From Incumbomyces delicatus (taxonomy: Eukaryota; Ascomycota; Eurotiomycetes; Chaetothyriales; Trichomeriaceae), in NCBI GenBank assembly GCA_017655985.1, contig JACJVS010000003.1, forward strand, positions 806,001 to 870,000: 64,000 nt of DNA, written 5' to 3'. The position numbers and the translations under genes were made by a program. This document shows positions 1 through 12,100 of the stretch, piece by piece. The notes under the pieces were generated by a model that saw only the letters and a program-made list of their open reading frames with translations, was not told the origin of the DNA and did no database searches. Within the stretch, counting starts at the first letter, position 1; every line of letters begins with the position of its first letter.

Positions 1-128
1 CCCTCGCTCTCTGATTGTCCTTCCTTAGATATGAGTCACAAAAGAATTTATCGTTTGGGTGTTAAGCAAGAGACCCTCCCGTCAAGATTTCAGAACAGAG
101 CTCTCACAAATCAAGTAACTGATTAGCG

Positions 129-1543
129 ATGGATATGAGACTCCAGAACCTTGCGGCTACTCGACGCGAGGGGATGGCTATGCAGACGAATGAACGAAAC
201 TCGCTGGAAGGCTCTCTTCATCCTAGGGGAGAGCGACATGTGGTTGAACTAGAACCTGTTGATCGAGGTTGGAGTGCGTGGCAGGTCCTCATCGCAGCAT
301 TTGTGTTCGAAGCAGTCTTCTGGGGTAAGAAGAAACCACACTATCACTCTGAATATTTGACGTGTCTAACAACGGTGAAAAAGGGTTTGTGACAGCATTC
401 GGGGTGTTTCAAGCCTACTACTCATTACAACCCGAGTTTGCTCTTGATCGGCACGACGTGCCCGTTATAGGAACTTTGGCCCAGGCACTGGTTTGCCTGG
501 GGGCGCCGTTTGCAGCCATCCTAACGAAGCGTTTCCCTCGATACCAGAAACATCTGATCATCAGTGGCTGGCTACTCTGTATCGTTGGGCTTCTTGTAGC
601 CTCCTTCGCCAAGACCGTTCCTGGACTCATCGCCTCCCAAGGCCTGCTCTACGGAATTGGTTTTCTGAGTTTTTTCTTTCCGATTCTCAATCTTGTCAGT
701 GAGTGGTGGATTGCTCGGAGAGGCATGGCCTTTGGCCTTCTGTCGTCTGCAAGTGGTCTGACTGGAACTTTCATGCCGCTGGTCCTGAACGCGCTCTTAC
801 AAAGATACGGATACCAAATAACCTTACGAGCTTGCGCGGTTGCCATGCTTATCTTAACATCGCCGCTTATTCCCTTATTAAAAGGTCGACTTCCTGCATC
901 GGAAGTAACGAGACAGGGAAGGGTCGATTTTTCCTTTTTCAAAAAGCCTCTATTCTACATATATGGTGCGGCGATGGCTGCGCAGGGAGTCGGTTTCTTC
1001 ATTCCCCCGGTCTTTGTCCCCTCTTACGGTGAGATTATCGGTCTTACCACAACCCAGGCAGCCCTACTGCTTACTCTTATGGCAGCTGCGCAGACACTAG
1101 GCCAGACTGCGGTGGGCTGGCTCTCAGATGCAAAGGTTCACGTGAGCCTTCTCTCGGGTGGCTGCTGTATTGTCGCTGGTGTTGCGACCACGCTGCTATG
1201 GGGCATGGGAAAATCTTTCTGGGCGTTGATATTGTACAGCCTCATATATGGCTTCTGTGCCTACGGGTTCAGCACGTTGCGGACAGCGATGGGTCGGGTC
1301 GTTAATCCTGATCCTTCGGCCATTTTGACAATCTATTGCTCCTTTGTATTCCTGCAAGGAGTTGGAGTCATCCTAGTTGGTCCAATTACGGCCGGACTAT
1401 TATCTGCAGAAGTTCGGGTCTCCGAGTATGGAGCTTCCTTGTACAAAGGCATTGTGATACTGGTGGCAGCGTCGTCAACTGTTGGAGGTATTCTTGCCGG
1501 GACACCTTACGTACTTGAACGCTGGAGGGTCAATTTGAGCTAA
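129..1543 (+). CDS. MFS transporter, monocarboxylate-transporter-like
   Basis: Two exons, 129-324 and 384-1543, give 451 residues. The 59 bp intron 325-383 has a GTAAGA donor, a GTCTAAC branch site and an AAG acceptor. Splicing joins FEAVFWG to FVTAFGVFQAYYSLQ, which is the first transmembrane helix and the FGVFQ-YY motif usual in fungal MCT-type MFS carriers. About 12 hydrophobic segments follow. A basic loop between helices 2 and 3 (TKRFPRYQKH) and the EWWIARRGMAFGL segment after helix 4 also fit the family. The N-terminal about 45 residues are hydrophilic and probably cytosolic. The protein should sit in a membrane and move a small organic solute such as a monocarboxylate; the substrate cannot be read from the sequence. 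The ATG at 129 is the first in frame, with others at 135 and 177. No break is seen. The family call is secure, the substrate is not. Confidence 0.88.
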
Positions 1544-2855
1544 GCTTGGAGGTTGTGTGATTGTCAGCCCCCACAGTATGCTCTAACTTCTAATATGTTA
1601 CGCTAGGATGACGCGTGGAAACAGGTAAGGTGTGCTTGTGATGGGATCTTGCCATTTAGAACCGACCTATGCAGAAGCTGATGCATGTCCTTGACTGATC
1701 TATCTTAATATTGACACCAATCACAAAAATCATGAAGTATTTGAGAAGAGCATCTTCTCGGCAAAGTGCCGTCCAGAATCAGTCGCTGCCCAAAAGATGG
1801 ACTACGCCATGAGTTGGCGGGAACGACATCGTGTTCATCGACAAGACAATCAGGGCAACGGACATCCAAAGATCCATGCTTGAACACGGTCAGTCGAGGA
1901 GACTGACTCTGTTTGATCATAGACTGACCTTTAAGAAGCGGTGAGCTTTGGCCCGTCCACAAACTTTACCCTCTTCTATGGACACCAATCTCTCAGTTCT
2001 GATGCTTGATGATGGCATTGTTGATCCAAAACAAGCACGTCCTTGACGGACGGCCCACCGTGGCTCAAGTCCTAGCATTGCGTGCACCTGTGTGTTGCAT
2101 GCAGCATTTTGATCGGATTCGACGGCAATATACATCGCGGAAGGGATATGTTCAAAAAGATTGCACTTGAGGCCGACTTCTGTTTCCTGGGCCGAGTGCC
2201 GGTATGGGTCCTTGCTGTATGTATTTGTAGTGATTGCCACATTCATGCTGATCTAGCTCCTTGCTGACGCCAAGTCAGTAGGATGGACAGGCTAGCGTCG
2301 ATCTCGCCATCAGTCTTCTACTCTAAGGATTCAAACGAACCATGCATGGTGCTTTGAGGGTGAGCACCTGCATGCAAGTCCCAAAGACGCAATCGAGCAA
2401 TGACGCATGCATTTGCCAAAGATTTGAATCTAAAGGAATGAATGCCAATTCGGTCGCCCGGGAGGGTTTCAGAAGGAAGGAGCAAAAGGTTGCTTCGATC
2501 TATTGCAGGCTTCTTTCCCTTTGGCAAACTCGGCGGGCAAGCTGAAATTGCAAATTTTTTCATCCTCTGCCAGGACAGGCGGCCGGTGAATTCCTAGACA
2601 GGTGATTCTTGTCAATGGCGCATTCTTATTTCGATGAGCAGTGAAAACTCTGAAGCAATGAGCTCATTTCAAGAGGCATCAACACTTACCAAACAGGTAG
2701 ACTGTATCTTTTTGTGACAAAGTCTCCGAGCCAGTAGAGGTTAATCTTCACCTCTTGCTGATTGGTTCCGAGTGGCAATGTAAGGGCCTCCCTCTGTGCC
2801 CCTTTTGTTAGGCAAAACGCCTCTAGTAGACTCAGTTCGCAAGATTTCAGCCGAC
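1544..2855. other. Intergenic region between the transporter and regulator genes, 3' to 3'
   Basis: About 1.3 kb lies between the stop codons of two convergent genes. The composition is ordinary, with no RIP-like loss of CA or TG. Short open frames exist on both strands (for example 1917-2246 on the minus strand), but none has a recognisable domain or joins others through good splice sites. I see no RNA gene or repeat. Confidence 0.5.
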
Positions 2856-4660
2856 TTAAATGAAGAATCCGGCCAACATTAGAGAAGTTCCTTTGGCAAT
2901 GACACCACCTGGTGGGTTCTTCTCCATCTGTCACGTCTTAGTCATGCTCGGGGTATTCGGACAAGGATACATACATGAGCCAAGACAGTTGCCTGCCCTA
3001 TGCCTAGATTTCTGCCAATCCACAACAGGGATGTCCTCATAGCCTGTCTGACGTTGATGGGTACCATATCTAGAATAGAAATCGAGAAGAAGGCCCATTG
3101 AAGAATCAAGCCGCCGACGAGCATAGGCGGTCCTGGGTGGCTCCAAATCGAACCCGTTGGCTTCGTCCCCCGGATACTCTCACCAATAAGCATAAAAGGA
3201 ATTGATGCGCAAATGTCATTGATCAAAGCCCGCACTTGGTTGCGCAATCTGGTGTAATCCCTGCTCCGATGATATGTTTCAGGAGCATGATTGAGAGCGC
3301 AATTCAAGCGAACCAGAAGATTGATGAGGTGGACTTGACACTGGCGGTAAACGTTCCACATGGTAGCCATAAAATCTTGTGCTCTGCGTCAGTAGCTTGT
3401 TCTGACTACCAGCGTGGGATAAGTGCCGTCACTTACAATCACCATATGCATCAGCACGTGTTACAGGGCATACGAAATCTTCGGTTCCCGGAAACCGTAT
3501 TTTGTACGGCTGAGTAAAATGTTCGATCGGTTCGTATCGAGCTATCTCAAGTTGTGTGTATGACCACTCATCTAACTCCGATCTTAGCGCGACGGCCTCG
3601 TCTCGATGTTGTCTTAATACTGATTCGTAGCGGGTTGATTGAGGTTCGAGGATAACAAACGATTTTTGAAACAGGGTTTGAAGCTTTGTCAAAATCGACG
3701 CAAGCTTGCTGAATTGGGGTACAGCAGGTTGTAGGATGATCGTGCTCGAGTCGACAGGCGTGGACTTGCTGCGCTGTTCACTGTCGGTGCGTCTGTTAGA
3801 ATGAGTACAATGCACTAGATTACTGTTAGAGACGCACTAGTCAAGGGCCTTGACAGGCGTTCCAGAGGAGATAACAAGCATCGGAAGCCCAGAGACCGGC
3901 AATTGATGACGTTCGACCAAAGTTTCCATGAGAGCAGACATGCCGTGTTGGTGCTTTAGCCAGTTAAATCGGCACGCCAGGTTCGCATTGATAGCCTGTC
4001 CTCGAGGAAGATGATTGGTTAGTGTGAAGGCGATTGAGGTGGCTTGTGGTTTTTTGAACCTACTTCGTATATGGTCATCAGCAGGATGCACGCAATGGCG
4101 CTAGATGGATTTAGTTTTGTGGCCAAATCCGTGTTGCGGAGCCGAGAGATAGCCATGTTGTATCGACGCATAGCTTGTAATTGTGCTTCTGGATTGCGGG
4201 CTCGGTTTGCAAGCGAGGCTAATGCAACAGCTTCCAACGCAAACGGAAGTGCCTCCGATCTGGAGGACGACTGAACCAATTTGACTAGACCGGCAAAATG
4301 ACCGTTGTACGGTGCAGCACTACGGAGTTGAATGATGGTATTGGAGAGGAACACACGCAAAGCTTGAGTCAACAGAGGCTCTGCGACAGATGGCAGTAAA
4401 CGCAGGTCCTTGCCAGCATCATATTGAGCAATAGCATCTTGACTTCCTCGACGCCGATGTAAGTTGCGACGTCGCCTGGAGGGGACCTTTCTTGTTTCGC
4501 GAATAAAACGATGGGCGTGCGTCGAACTGAGCTTCCCATCCCGAGAATACAAGTAGCCTGAGTCGGGATTGCCGATGTTCATTGCAGATTTATAGGTATC
4601 TGAATGATAAGGATAAGAAAGAAGGCCGGCATGATGGGAATGCAATTGCCCATATCCCAC
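2856..4660 (-). CDS. Fungal-specific transcription-factor-like protein (DUF3468 / Fungal_trans_2 type), no zinc cluster seen
   Basis: Five exons read on the minus strand: 4660-4064, 3995-3838, 3780-3437, 3375-2975 and 2927-2856, giving 523 residues. All phases agree. The introns (68, 57, 61 and 47 bp) have donors GTAGGT, GTGCGT, GTAAGT and GTATGT, and most show CTAAC or CTGAC-like branch sites. The second acceptor was chosen because the nearer AG creates a stop. The product shows the helical pattern of the DUF3468 regulators: LRVFLSNTII and LEAVALASLANRAR early, DAYGDYFMATMWNVYR in the middle, and RNLGIGQATVLAHMEKNPPG at the C-terminus. Such proteins normally begin with a Zn2Cys6 cluster (CxxCRxxKxKCD). 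None is found in exon 1 or in about 800 bp upstream on this strand. Either the DNA-binding domain was lost or a distant first exon was missed. The start at 4660 is therefore uncertain. The gene is divergent from the aminotransferase, which it may regulate. Confidence 0.78.
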
Positions 4661-5508
4661 GGCAAGAACGTTAGGCGTGCGGAGCTGACAGCACGTGATA
4701 GGAGGACAGATGCATTCCTTTACTTAACGTGCACGCCCGCTGGGAAACGGGACATGTAAAACACTACGCCACTCGCCAAAGCGAAGACGCAGCTTGCTTA
4801 CGCATCTACGAGCGACAATACTTCGAAAGAGAAAGATGCAGCGTAGGCGCTGATCGACCAGGTTTGGTGTCAACCCCTTCGGCATCCTTCGGCATGACCA
4901 CGTGGGTCCAAGCACTCTAATTGACCCACTAATTATGACTTGGGTACAAAGTACTTTTCAGTAGAAGTTACGAAGTGCTTGCACCTATTAATAGTAGGTG
5001 GCTCCAACGGCTGTTGTGGGCTGCCTTAGCCGGTTTCTGTCCCTCATAGATTGTGTATAGAAATGTGTACATCGCGTCGTCGCCTTCAAGGCTTTCGTTA
5101 TGCCCCTATGCTTTTGTACTCATTCACAGACGTAGAAACGATATGGGAACCGCACCACATTCTAAGCATACAATGTCAAATGCGGAGATCATCGTCCTTC
5201 CACACATTTCCGCCGCACCCGCAAGATCTTGGTGTTATTTGATAACCCATTCGGAGATGGCCGAGCTAGTGTCACAACCACGACTGTTGACTGTCCATAC
5301 TTCGATTGCAATAAACTCAAACATTCCTATCCAATAAACGTTTGTTCAGTGGTAGTATACCCCGTACGACGCGTCCAGAATGCGCTCCTGAGAATCTTTA
5401 CTGCAAATCGAGGAGTGCTTGAATCACGGTGGCCTTTTTTTAAATCTAGCGTCTTCGGCAAAGCACAATTAACTACCAAGCGCAAACAGCAACGAATATC
5501 TTAGCCAA
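4661..5508. promoter_or_regulatory. Shared divergent promoter region of the regulator and aminotransferase genes
   Basis: This 848 bp region separates the putative start codons of two divergently transcribed genes. It contains CACGTG boxes at 4692-4697 and 4899-4904, a short direct repeat of CCTTCGGCAT just before the second box, and a CGG-N6-CCG palindrome at 5252-5263. No convincing open frame or Zn2Cys6 exon was found in it. A bidirectional promoter is inferred from gene orientation and motifs only. Confidence 0.5.
5252..5263. promoter_or_regulatory. CGG-N6-CCG palindrome, possible zinc-cluster regulator site
   Basis: The site reads CGGAGATGGCCG, and the palindrome extends one base each side to TCGG...CCGA. 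Inverted CGG triplets six bases apart are the known recognition pattern of Ppr1/UaY-type Zn2Cys6 dimers. It lies 246 bp upstream of the aminotransferase start. A chance match is possible. The neighbouring regulator shows no zinc cluster, so the binding partner may be a different protein. Confidence 0.35.
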
Positions 5509-7240
5509 ATGTGGTCGCCGAGTATTCCTCGGTCATGGAGAATAGAAACTCCCAGGAATTTGCACAACAAGCTGTTGCATCTTCATCAAGGTCGCACAAC
5601 GAGAAGGCTTTATATTAGACAGCCGACACTACATGGCACACGAAATTCAACTACCTCAGCTTCATCTCCTACAACGTCTCTGCACCAGGACAATGCCAGC
5701 GCCGTGCTTTACTCGAGGATAACCGACCCACCACCAAAAGTTGTGAATAGCAAAGGATCGTATCTGTTCACTGCTGATGGACGTGAAATTTTGGATTCCA
5801 CCAGCGGGGCTGCTGTCGCTGCCCTTGGGCATAATCATCCTCGAGTCAAAGAAGCGGTGATACGACAGCTCAACGAGATCTCATACTGCTGGGCACCCTT
5901 CTTCACAACCGAACCGGCAGAGAGATTGGCCGAAAAACTAAGTGAATCTACTGGTGGATTACTCTCGAAGTCGTTCATCGTAAGCTCCGGTAGGTAGTTT
6001 TATCAGTCACGAGGAACTGAAAATGGGAAGATACTTACATAAAAGCAGGAACCGAGGCGATAGAAGCTTCCATGAAACTGGCACGCCAATACTTCTTAGA
6101 ACTGGGAGAGAAACAACCACAGCGCACCCGCTTCATCGCTCGGCGCCAATCTTACCATGGAAATACTCTAGGTTCCCTAGCTTTAGGAGGCCATGTCCCT
6201 CGCAAAGCACCATATCATCCAATCTTAGCTAGTAACATTTCTCACGTAGCTCCCTGCTATCCTTACAGAGATCAAAGAGACGGAGAAACCGATGAGGCTT
6301 ACGTCGATCGCCTGGCGCAAGAGCTGGAAGACGAGTTTCAAAAAGTTGGTCCGGACCAAGTATGCGCTTTCGTCGCTGAGACCATGTCTGGCTCTGTAAG
6401 TTGAATCGTTATGACTTTACTGTGTGACTGCTGCTGATGCTCCGGTTCTAGACACTGGGAAGTGTACCCGCAACCCCGGGTTACTTGAAGGCTATGAAGG
6501 CAGTTTGCGATCGACATGGTGCATTACTGATTCTCGACGAGGTCATGTCCGGCATGGGCCGAACGGGAACACTACATGCTTGGGAACAAGAAGGTGTTGT
6601 TCCGGACCTACAAACCGTTGCGAAAGGGCTCGGAGCTGGATACGGACCTATCGGGGCTTTGCTAATCAATAAGAGAGTTGTTGACACTCTGACAAAAGGA
6701 AGCGGCAGTTTCAACCATAGCCAGACATATCAGGGACATCCATTGGCTTGCGCAGCAGCTGTTGAGGTCCAGCAAGTGGTGAAAGATGAGAACCTGTTAG
6801 AGAACGTCCGTGCCATGGGCGACTATCTACAAAAATTGCTGAAATCAAAGCTCGGGGATCATCAGAATGTTGGCGACATTCGTGGCCGAGGTCTGCTGTT
6901 GGGGGTAAGTGAAGTTTCCATTCTCGCTGGCCCGGATATAGGACCATCTTGAAAACATGCGATGGTGACCATGATGTGCTGACTCATTGCGTTCTTTCAG
7001 ATTGAATTCGTTCAGGACAGACAGACAAAGCAGCCTTTTCCTGCCGAAAAGAAATATGCCCCTCTCATTTCCAAGGTGGCAATGTTGGATCATTCCATTA
7101 CTCTCATACCTATAATGGGAGTGGCGGATGGCAAGGCCGGCGACGCCGTCCAAATTGCGCCTCCCTACAACGTCAGCCGTTCGGAAATAGAGTTGATTGC
7201 GGAGAGGATTGAGAACACCATACGACAAGTATTTGGTTAA
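5509..7240 (+). CDS. Class III PLP-dependent aminotransferase, probably mitochondrial
   Basis: Four exons, 5509-5989, 6049-6395, 6452-6904 and 7001-7240, give 506 residues. All phases agree, with GT-AG introns of 59, 56, 96 bp. The fold-type I motifs are present in order: GAAVAALGHNHPRV near residue 105; SSGTEAIEAS at 159-168, formed across the first intron; ILDEVMSGMGRTG at 303-315, whose Asp305 should bind the pyridine nitrogen; and TVAKGLGAGYGPIGA, where Lys334 is the expected Schiff-base lysine. The first about 55 residues are rich in Arg, Ser and Thr with no acidic run and look like a mitochondrial presequence; the rest has normal family length. The enzyme should move an amino group between an omega-amino compound or amino acid and a keto acid. 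The exact substrate is not determinable. The gene looks intact and is divergent from a regulator gene. Confidence 0.92.
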
Positions 7241-9115
7241 AGCACAGTATGCAAGAAACGTTTTTCATCGATCAAGGGTAACATTTTACATACCAAAACA
7301 GTTTGGGCGAGTACTTATATAGAGCTCTATAGTATGAGTGTTACCTGACACCGGAGGAACTAGTGGTCCTTGGAGTAAAATTGTCATGTCACTTCTCAAT
7401 GGACCTCAGCTTCTTCTTACTGAGCATTGGTCGAGTTTTGTGAACGCCATTCGATGTTTATTTTTGTAGTTGATGCAGCTCAAAGTCTTGTATGTCCCCC
7501 TTAGCCGTGTCAGCGTGAAAGTTGACGCATTTCCCGGCTTTGAACGATAGGAGGAGTGAAGAATGAGAGTAACGGCATATGTTCAACCGTATGTGGTCCT
7601 GACTTCTTTCATAAACTCGTTGAGGTTCTTACTATCGTCTTCAGCTCCGAGAAGACTTTCTACCTGCATACTACCCTCCTACAACGACGTAAACTTTCAA
7701 CGTAGGATTGAGCTCTTGGGCTTGATCTTCCAATGGTAGAAGTCAGGATGGTATGTGTTTGCAAGCCTTAATCTTGTAAGGACCATCTATGAGGGCTAAT
7801 GAATAGAAGATTCAACTCCTTGCTAAGGGGTCAATGTGCTCCTCGTCGCAAAAGGCTTTCCTGATACCCAGCTTTGGTGGTGCCCAAATATTAGGACACC
7901 AGCGCTTCCACCAGTACGGTTTCTGCTTTTTCGTTAACTTTTCGACGTGAATGAAGAATTGAGCCGTGTTTCATGCGGTCTGTTTATCTCTTCGCAGCCA
8001 TCTGGTGTTCATCATCATAAATTTCGTCCGTCGTACTTCAAGGTCTATAGGGCCAATCAATTGAAGGTAAGGAAACTCTATTTACTTATATTTAGAGCAG
8101 CATAGATTCGATGGGTACGTGTGTGTTCTACGGTATGTCAGGAACAGAAAGCTAGTAATGGGAACCGCGACGTAAATCCATAGCCTACTCGGCCTCGAAT
8201 TTAGAGGCGAAATTCCCTTCTCAGGAATATATATACTCGAAACCGTGATATTAGCTGCTCGAACACGAATCGTTCTTGGGGAGACTGTTTACTGAATGCT
8301 CATACTGGGCCGCAGGGTTAACAGAAGCAACAAGAAGAGAGACCAAGCAGGATGACTTAGCGAATGTGTCCTGCTCGAATTCATAGTGCAGGTCTAGCCT
8401 TCCCAGACGTCGAGTTGGTTGAGCGATGTCGCTGTCATCGAACCGTAGTCCAGATTAGTATAAAGAGCTGCTAGTTACACAACTTATACCATGCAGGGAT
8501 TAGAAGTCGAAGAAGCCCAGGTGAGAGCTTTCATTTTAGAACATTAAGGTTAGGAATTATATCTCACACAGGTTGCGAAGCTGGGAGGTGATGAGATGGT
8601 AACGATACACTCATCAGCTCTGTGTCACCTTGCATCCGCTTGTCGTTGAACGAGGATGGCAGATTGGTCATCGGTATTGATGGTGTTGACACTCTACTAA
8701 CAAGGCAATATCGAGTCCCGAATCGACTCTTGTATTTTTCCTGTGGTCGATTCCACAAGCCAAAAGAAGGTGGTCTAGGCACCAGCTTGCAGCTTCAGAC
8801 ACTGTACTACTACTAGTCTACCTACTATTATTTCTCCCCTGGAACGTGCATCTCTTCCGGGGCAGTTCAGTTTTTGGGCGACATATTGGTTTAGGGTTGC
8901 CAAATCAGAGGTCAACAATGCCCAATGCAGAGAAACCACGCACCTTGTCTTTCTCATTGGAATACCCCTGATCCCTGTTATATTCAATATAGATCGACCT
9001 TACTTGATCTTCGACTCTCCGAGCCACTTCCACCTTTGGCTGCCCCTAGCCCACTCGCGCTTGGTCTACCTATGCAGCGGAACGCGAAATCTACCAATTG
9101 CCGAACCAGTCGTGT
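7241..9115. other. Intergenic region, no supported gene
   Basis: About 1.9 kb lies between the ends of two convergent genes. Composition is normal for the gene-bearing part. Around 8490-8660 a short frame (MQGLEVEEAQ) ends at a GTGAGA donor, and an ACAG acceptor follows at about 8571. The spliced reading stops within about 35 residues, so it may be a gene relic or chance. A frame at 8622-8816 has no known family. No RNA gene or repeat was recognised. Confidence 0.45.
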
Positions 9116-12100
9116 CTATTTCTTCATGTAGAGGGATCTAATCATATTCAGCATGTTGCTCGCAGGACCGTCTGGTGTGCTGAAAGTTGCCGTGGCTTGA
9201 ACGCGCTCAGTGGGTATAGGCGTTCCAGCACTACTACTGCGGCTTTGTTGCTGGCTAGTGAAGATCATAGGTCGAATCGCATCCTCCTTTGACGATGGAA
9301 GGACATTTGCTTCGCCGCTATTACTTTCCTGTAGAGTTTCTGGGTATGTGCTGCGTGCTGCCAAGCACTTAGACGATGCGTCGTCGTCTAAGCGAAGCAA
9401 ATTCAAGCTTTGGTCGACCATCGAGATAAGTTGAGGGTCCATGAGATACATTCTACGTGCACGCAAGGCTGCAATGAGGCGTTTCTGAGCTGCCCGTGCC
9501 AGCTCGTAGGAAGCAGGCGTGTTGGCCCCAGCTTTGAGAAATTGTAGAGTGACTCGAATGAAGCGGAGAAGTTCATCGTCCTGCATGGTTGGAGCCTTTT
9601 TGCGACGCGTGAAAATCTCCTCTTCCTCCTGCGAGATGTTTTTGCGGCGCAGCAGCAACCACTGAAACCAAGGCGTAGCATAATCTCGACCATACCGTAG
9701 TGCGTAGGTTTCGTCTGGCATGGAGCCTCGAGAGTGCCAGTCACAAACGGCGTTCGGATCCGTCCCTCCCTTAACCAAGAGCTCAATTGCCTTCAAACAA
9801 CTCTCTACACGCTCTGTACTGACGTCTTGCCCCCCGATGACGCCGAGCAGTTCAATCAAGAGAAAGCCGGCGTCAGCATTGGTAAAGTCTGATGAATCCA
9901 TACGTCGTCTCAGAAAGTCATTCAGTCCTAGTTGAGCAGCCACTAAGGAGGACGTCCACTCACGGCTCGATCGAAATGGGGGCCGTTGTATTACTGTGTT
10001 CCATGCACCATTGTACAAGGCCATGGGAATTGCTCGATTTTGTCGAGCCGAGGGAGATTGCTCGCAGATATGTCGAAAGCATTTGTCGGCTGTAGTTAAT
10101 TGTTCGACATAAGGTGCTTCTGCAGAGCCTAACTGTTGCGCGTATTGGACACATGCAATAAAGTAATCGCGTGCCGACTCCTCTTCAACGACTGTGCTGC
10201 GGTAGTTTGATCGCTTTCTTTCCAAGACTTGAGCGCAGGCAGCCATTAGGCATTGATCCTTGTGGTGCTGTGGAATGGCACAGATCTTGATCAGCCTGCT
10301 CCAGACAGATGAGCTGCGGAGATAGTCGTAGACAGTGCGATGCAAGAAGACAACTTTAGGGTCAAGCAATGGTCCTCGAACATCTCGCTCTTGCGTTTCG
10401 ATAAGGCCACAGCACCGGCTTCGAAGCAGACCGGCCAGCATACTGACCAAAAATTTCCCATCGTGAGGATTGGCAGGGCGCAATTTATGTCCCTCACGGA
10501 TGTCCTTGAGCCGATCGGTTGCAATAAAGAATTGTAAAGCTGTTAGAATAGGGGTTTGAACTTCTCGTGACCTCATGATAAGCTGCAGGAGCATAGATCC
10601 GTCCCATTGATAACCAGTGCTCATTTTCGAGAACATATGGTCATACAGCGCTTCCAGGTCCTCGGGCAGCTCATCAATCCGAGCCATCAGAGCATCGCGG
10701 CCTTCATGGTGGACCAGGGCGACAAGGATCTTCTGCACGACAAGGACGATCCATAGGAAAACGCCCGATGACTTGTCCACCAAGGTCTTCTTCACTTCAT
10801 ATGCGAGGCCTTTCTCCATCAGATCCATCTGAAAGAGCAGCTTGTCAGTCATGAGTTTATCTTCAATGTAGCTGCTGATGTCTTCTCGCGTTAGATCCTG
10901 AAGTTTGAGGCTTGGAAAGTCGCCGAAGACATGATGACATTCAGGGATAGGTCGGCTGGAGACTAGGGACTTGATGTAAGGTTTTTTGACGATTTCAACA
11001 AGAAGATTCGAGAATTCGAGATGATCGCCGTCGTACTCGTCAATACCGTCAATCATCACGAACAAGGCCAGATCATCGGGTAGGTGGTTGACGAGAAGCT
11101 GAAGAGCCTGTTCCAATTCTTGCGGTTTGATCTGCAACTGGGTGTCGGTGTTGCGCGTCAACAGGTATCTGGACGGGGCTGGAAAAATAATCGGAATTAG
11201 ATCGGGTCTGGCTCCTACGACTTGGCGTAAAAGAGAGCGAACGATGCCCTCATATGATCTTTGCAGTGGCTGGCCGGCATGCCAGAAGAAGAAGGCAGCT
11301 ATGATGAGCTGCCGAGTGCCTGCCCATTGCTGTAACGAGTCACTTAACATGGACTGTTGGGAAATGAATTTCATCAAAGTCGATTTACCGGATCCAGCTT
11401 TGCCGTTCACCCAGAATAGTCCACCTTCGAGCTGCAACCAAGATTTGAGCGGGGATACAGGAACAGAGTCGTTTTCCTCGAATATCCAGCCGAATGTCCG
11501 TTTGTGTGCCGCTTTCACTTCGAAGTACCGGTCCTCCTCCTCACGGAACCACAAGGCGGTATCGATGTCGTTGATGATGTTTGGTCTGTGCTCCACCGAC
11601 GGATGTGTTCCTGTTCCACCAAAGGTAGCGTGACCATCAAGGTCATAACGAATGACATCACTTTGACGGTATTCCTCAGATGCATTGGTGCTGTATCCTT
11701 TTGCCGTAATGGCTGTTGAAGTCCCGTCACGTTTTGTCAAGATTGCGGCGAGGGTTTGCGATCCTAGGTCTGCTGGTCTGTTTAAAGCAAGAATTTCTAC
11801 GATAGGAGAACGCCTGTTGTCAATGCGCAGTCCAGTGTGACGGCCTGGAAGTGTCCGCCTGTCCGAATGTGGCACATCAGTGTTGAAGAGAGTGTTGATC
11901 ATTGGAACGATTGCTTTCCGCAACGAGGACAGGACTTGCTGCTGCCTCTTCAGGAGGTCTTCAGCTTGCTCATTAGATATACTTGAAGGGTCCGCTTCAA
12001 GCAACTCCCCAAGATACTGCTGGAGTAGTTCAAGCTCCTCCTCCTGCTTTGGATCCCCTTTCAACCGCCGATTCAATGCCCTCAATGACTGAAGTCTCTC

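Noticed and set aside
1705..2246. Two overlapping minus-strand open frames downstream of the transporter
   Set aside because: They have no recognisable domain, no consistent splice sites joining them and no protein-like motif pattern.
4724..4920. Possible upstream exon with a zinc cluster for the regulator
   Set aside because: Minus-strand frames here contain only scattered Cys residues and no CxxCRxxKxKCD spacing.
8490..8660. Small spliced gene starting MQGLEVEEAQ
   Set aside because: Donor and acceptor are plausible, but the product ends after about 35 residues and matches nothing that I recognise.
11127..11633. 168-residue plus-strand open frame
   Set aside because: It is the antisense shadow of the NACHT exon that contains Walker A and B.
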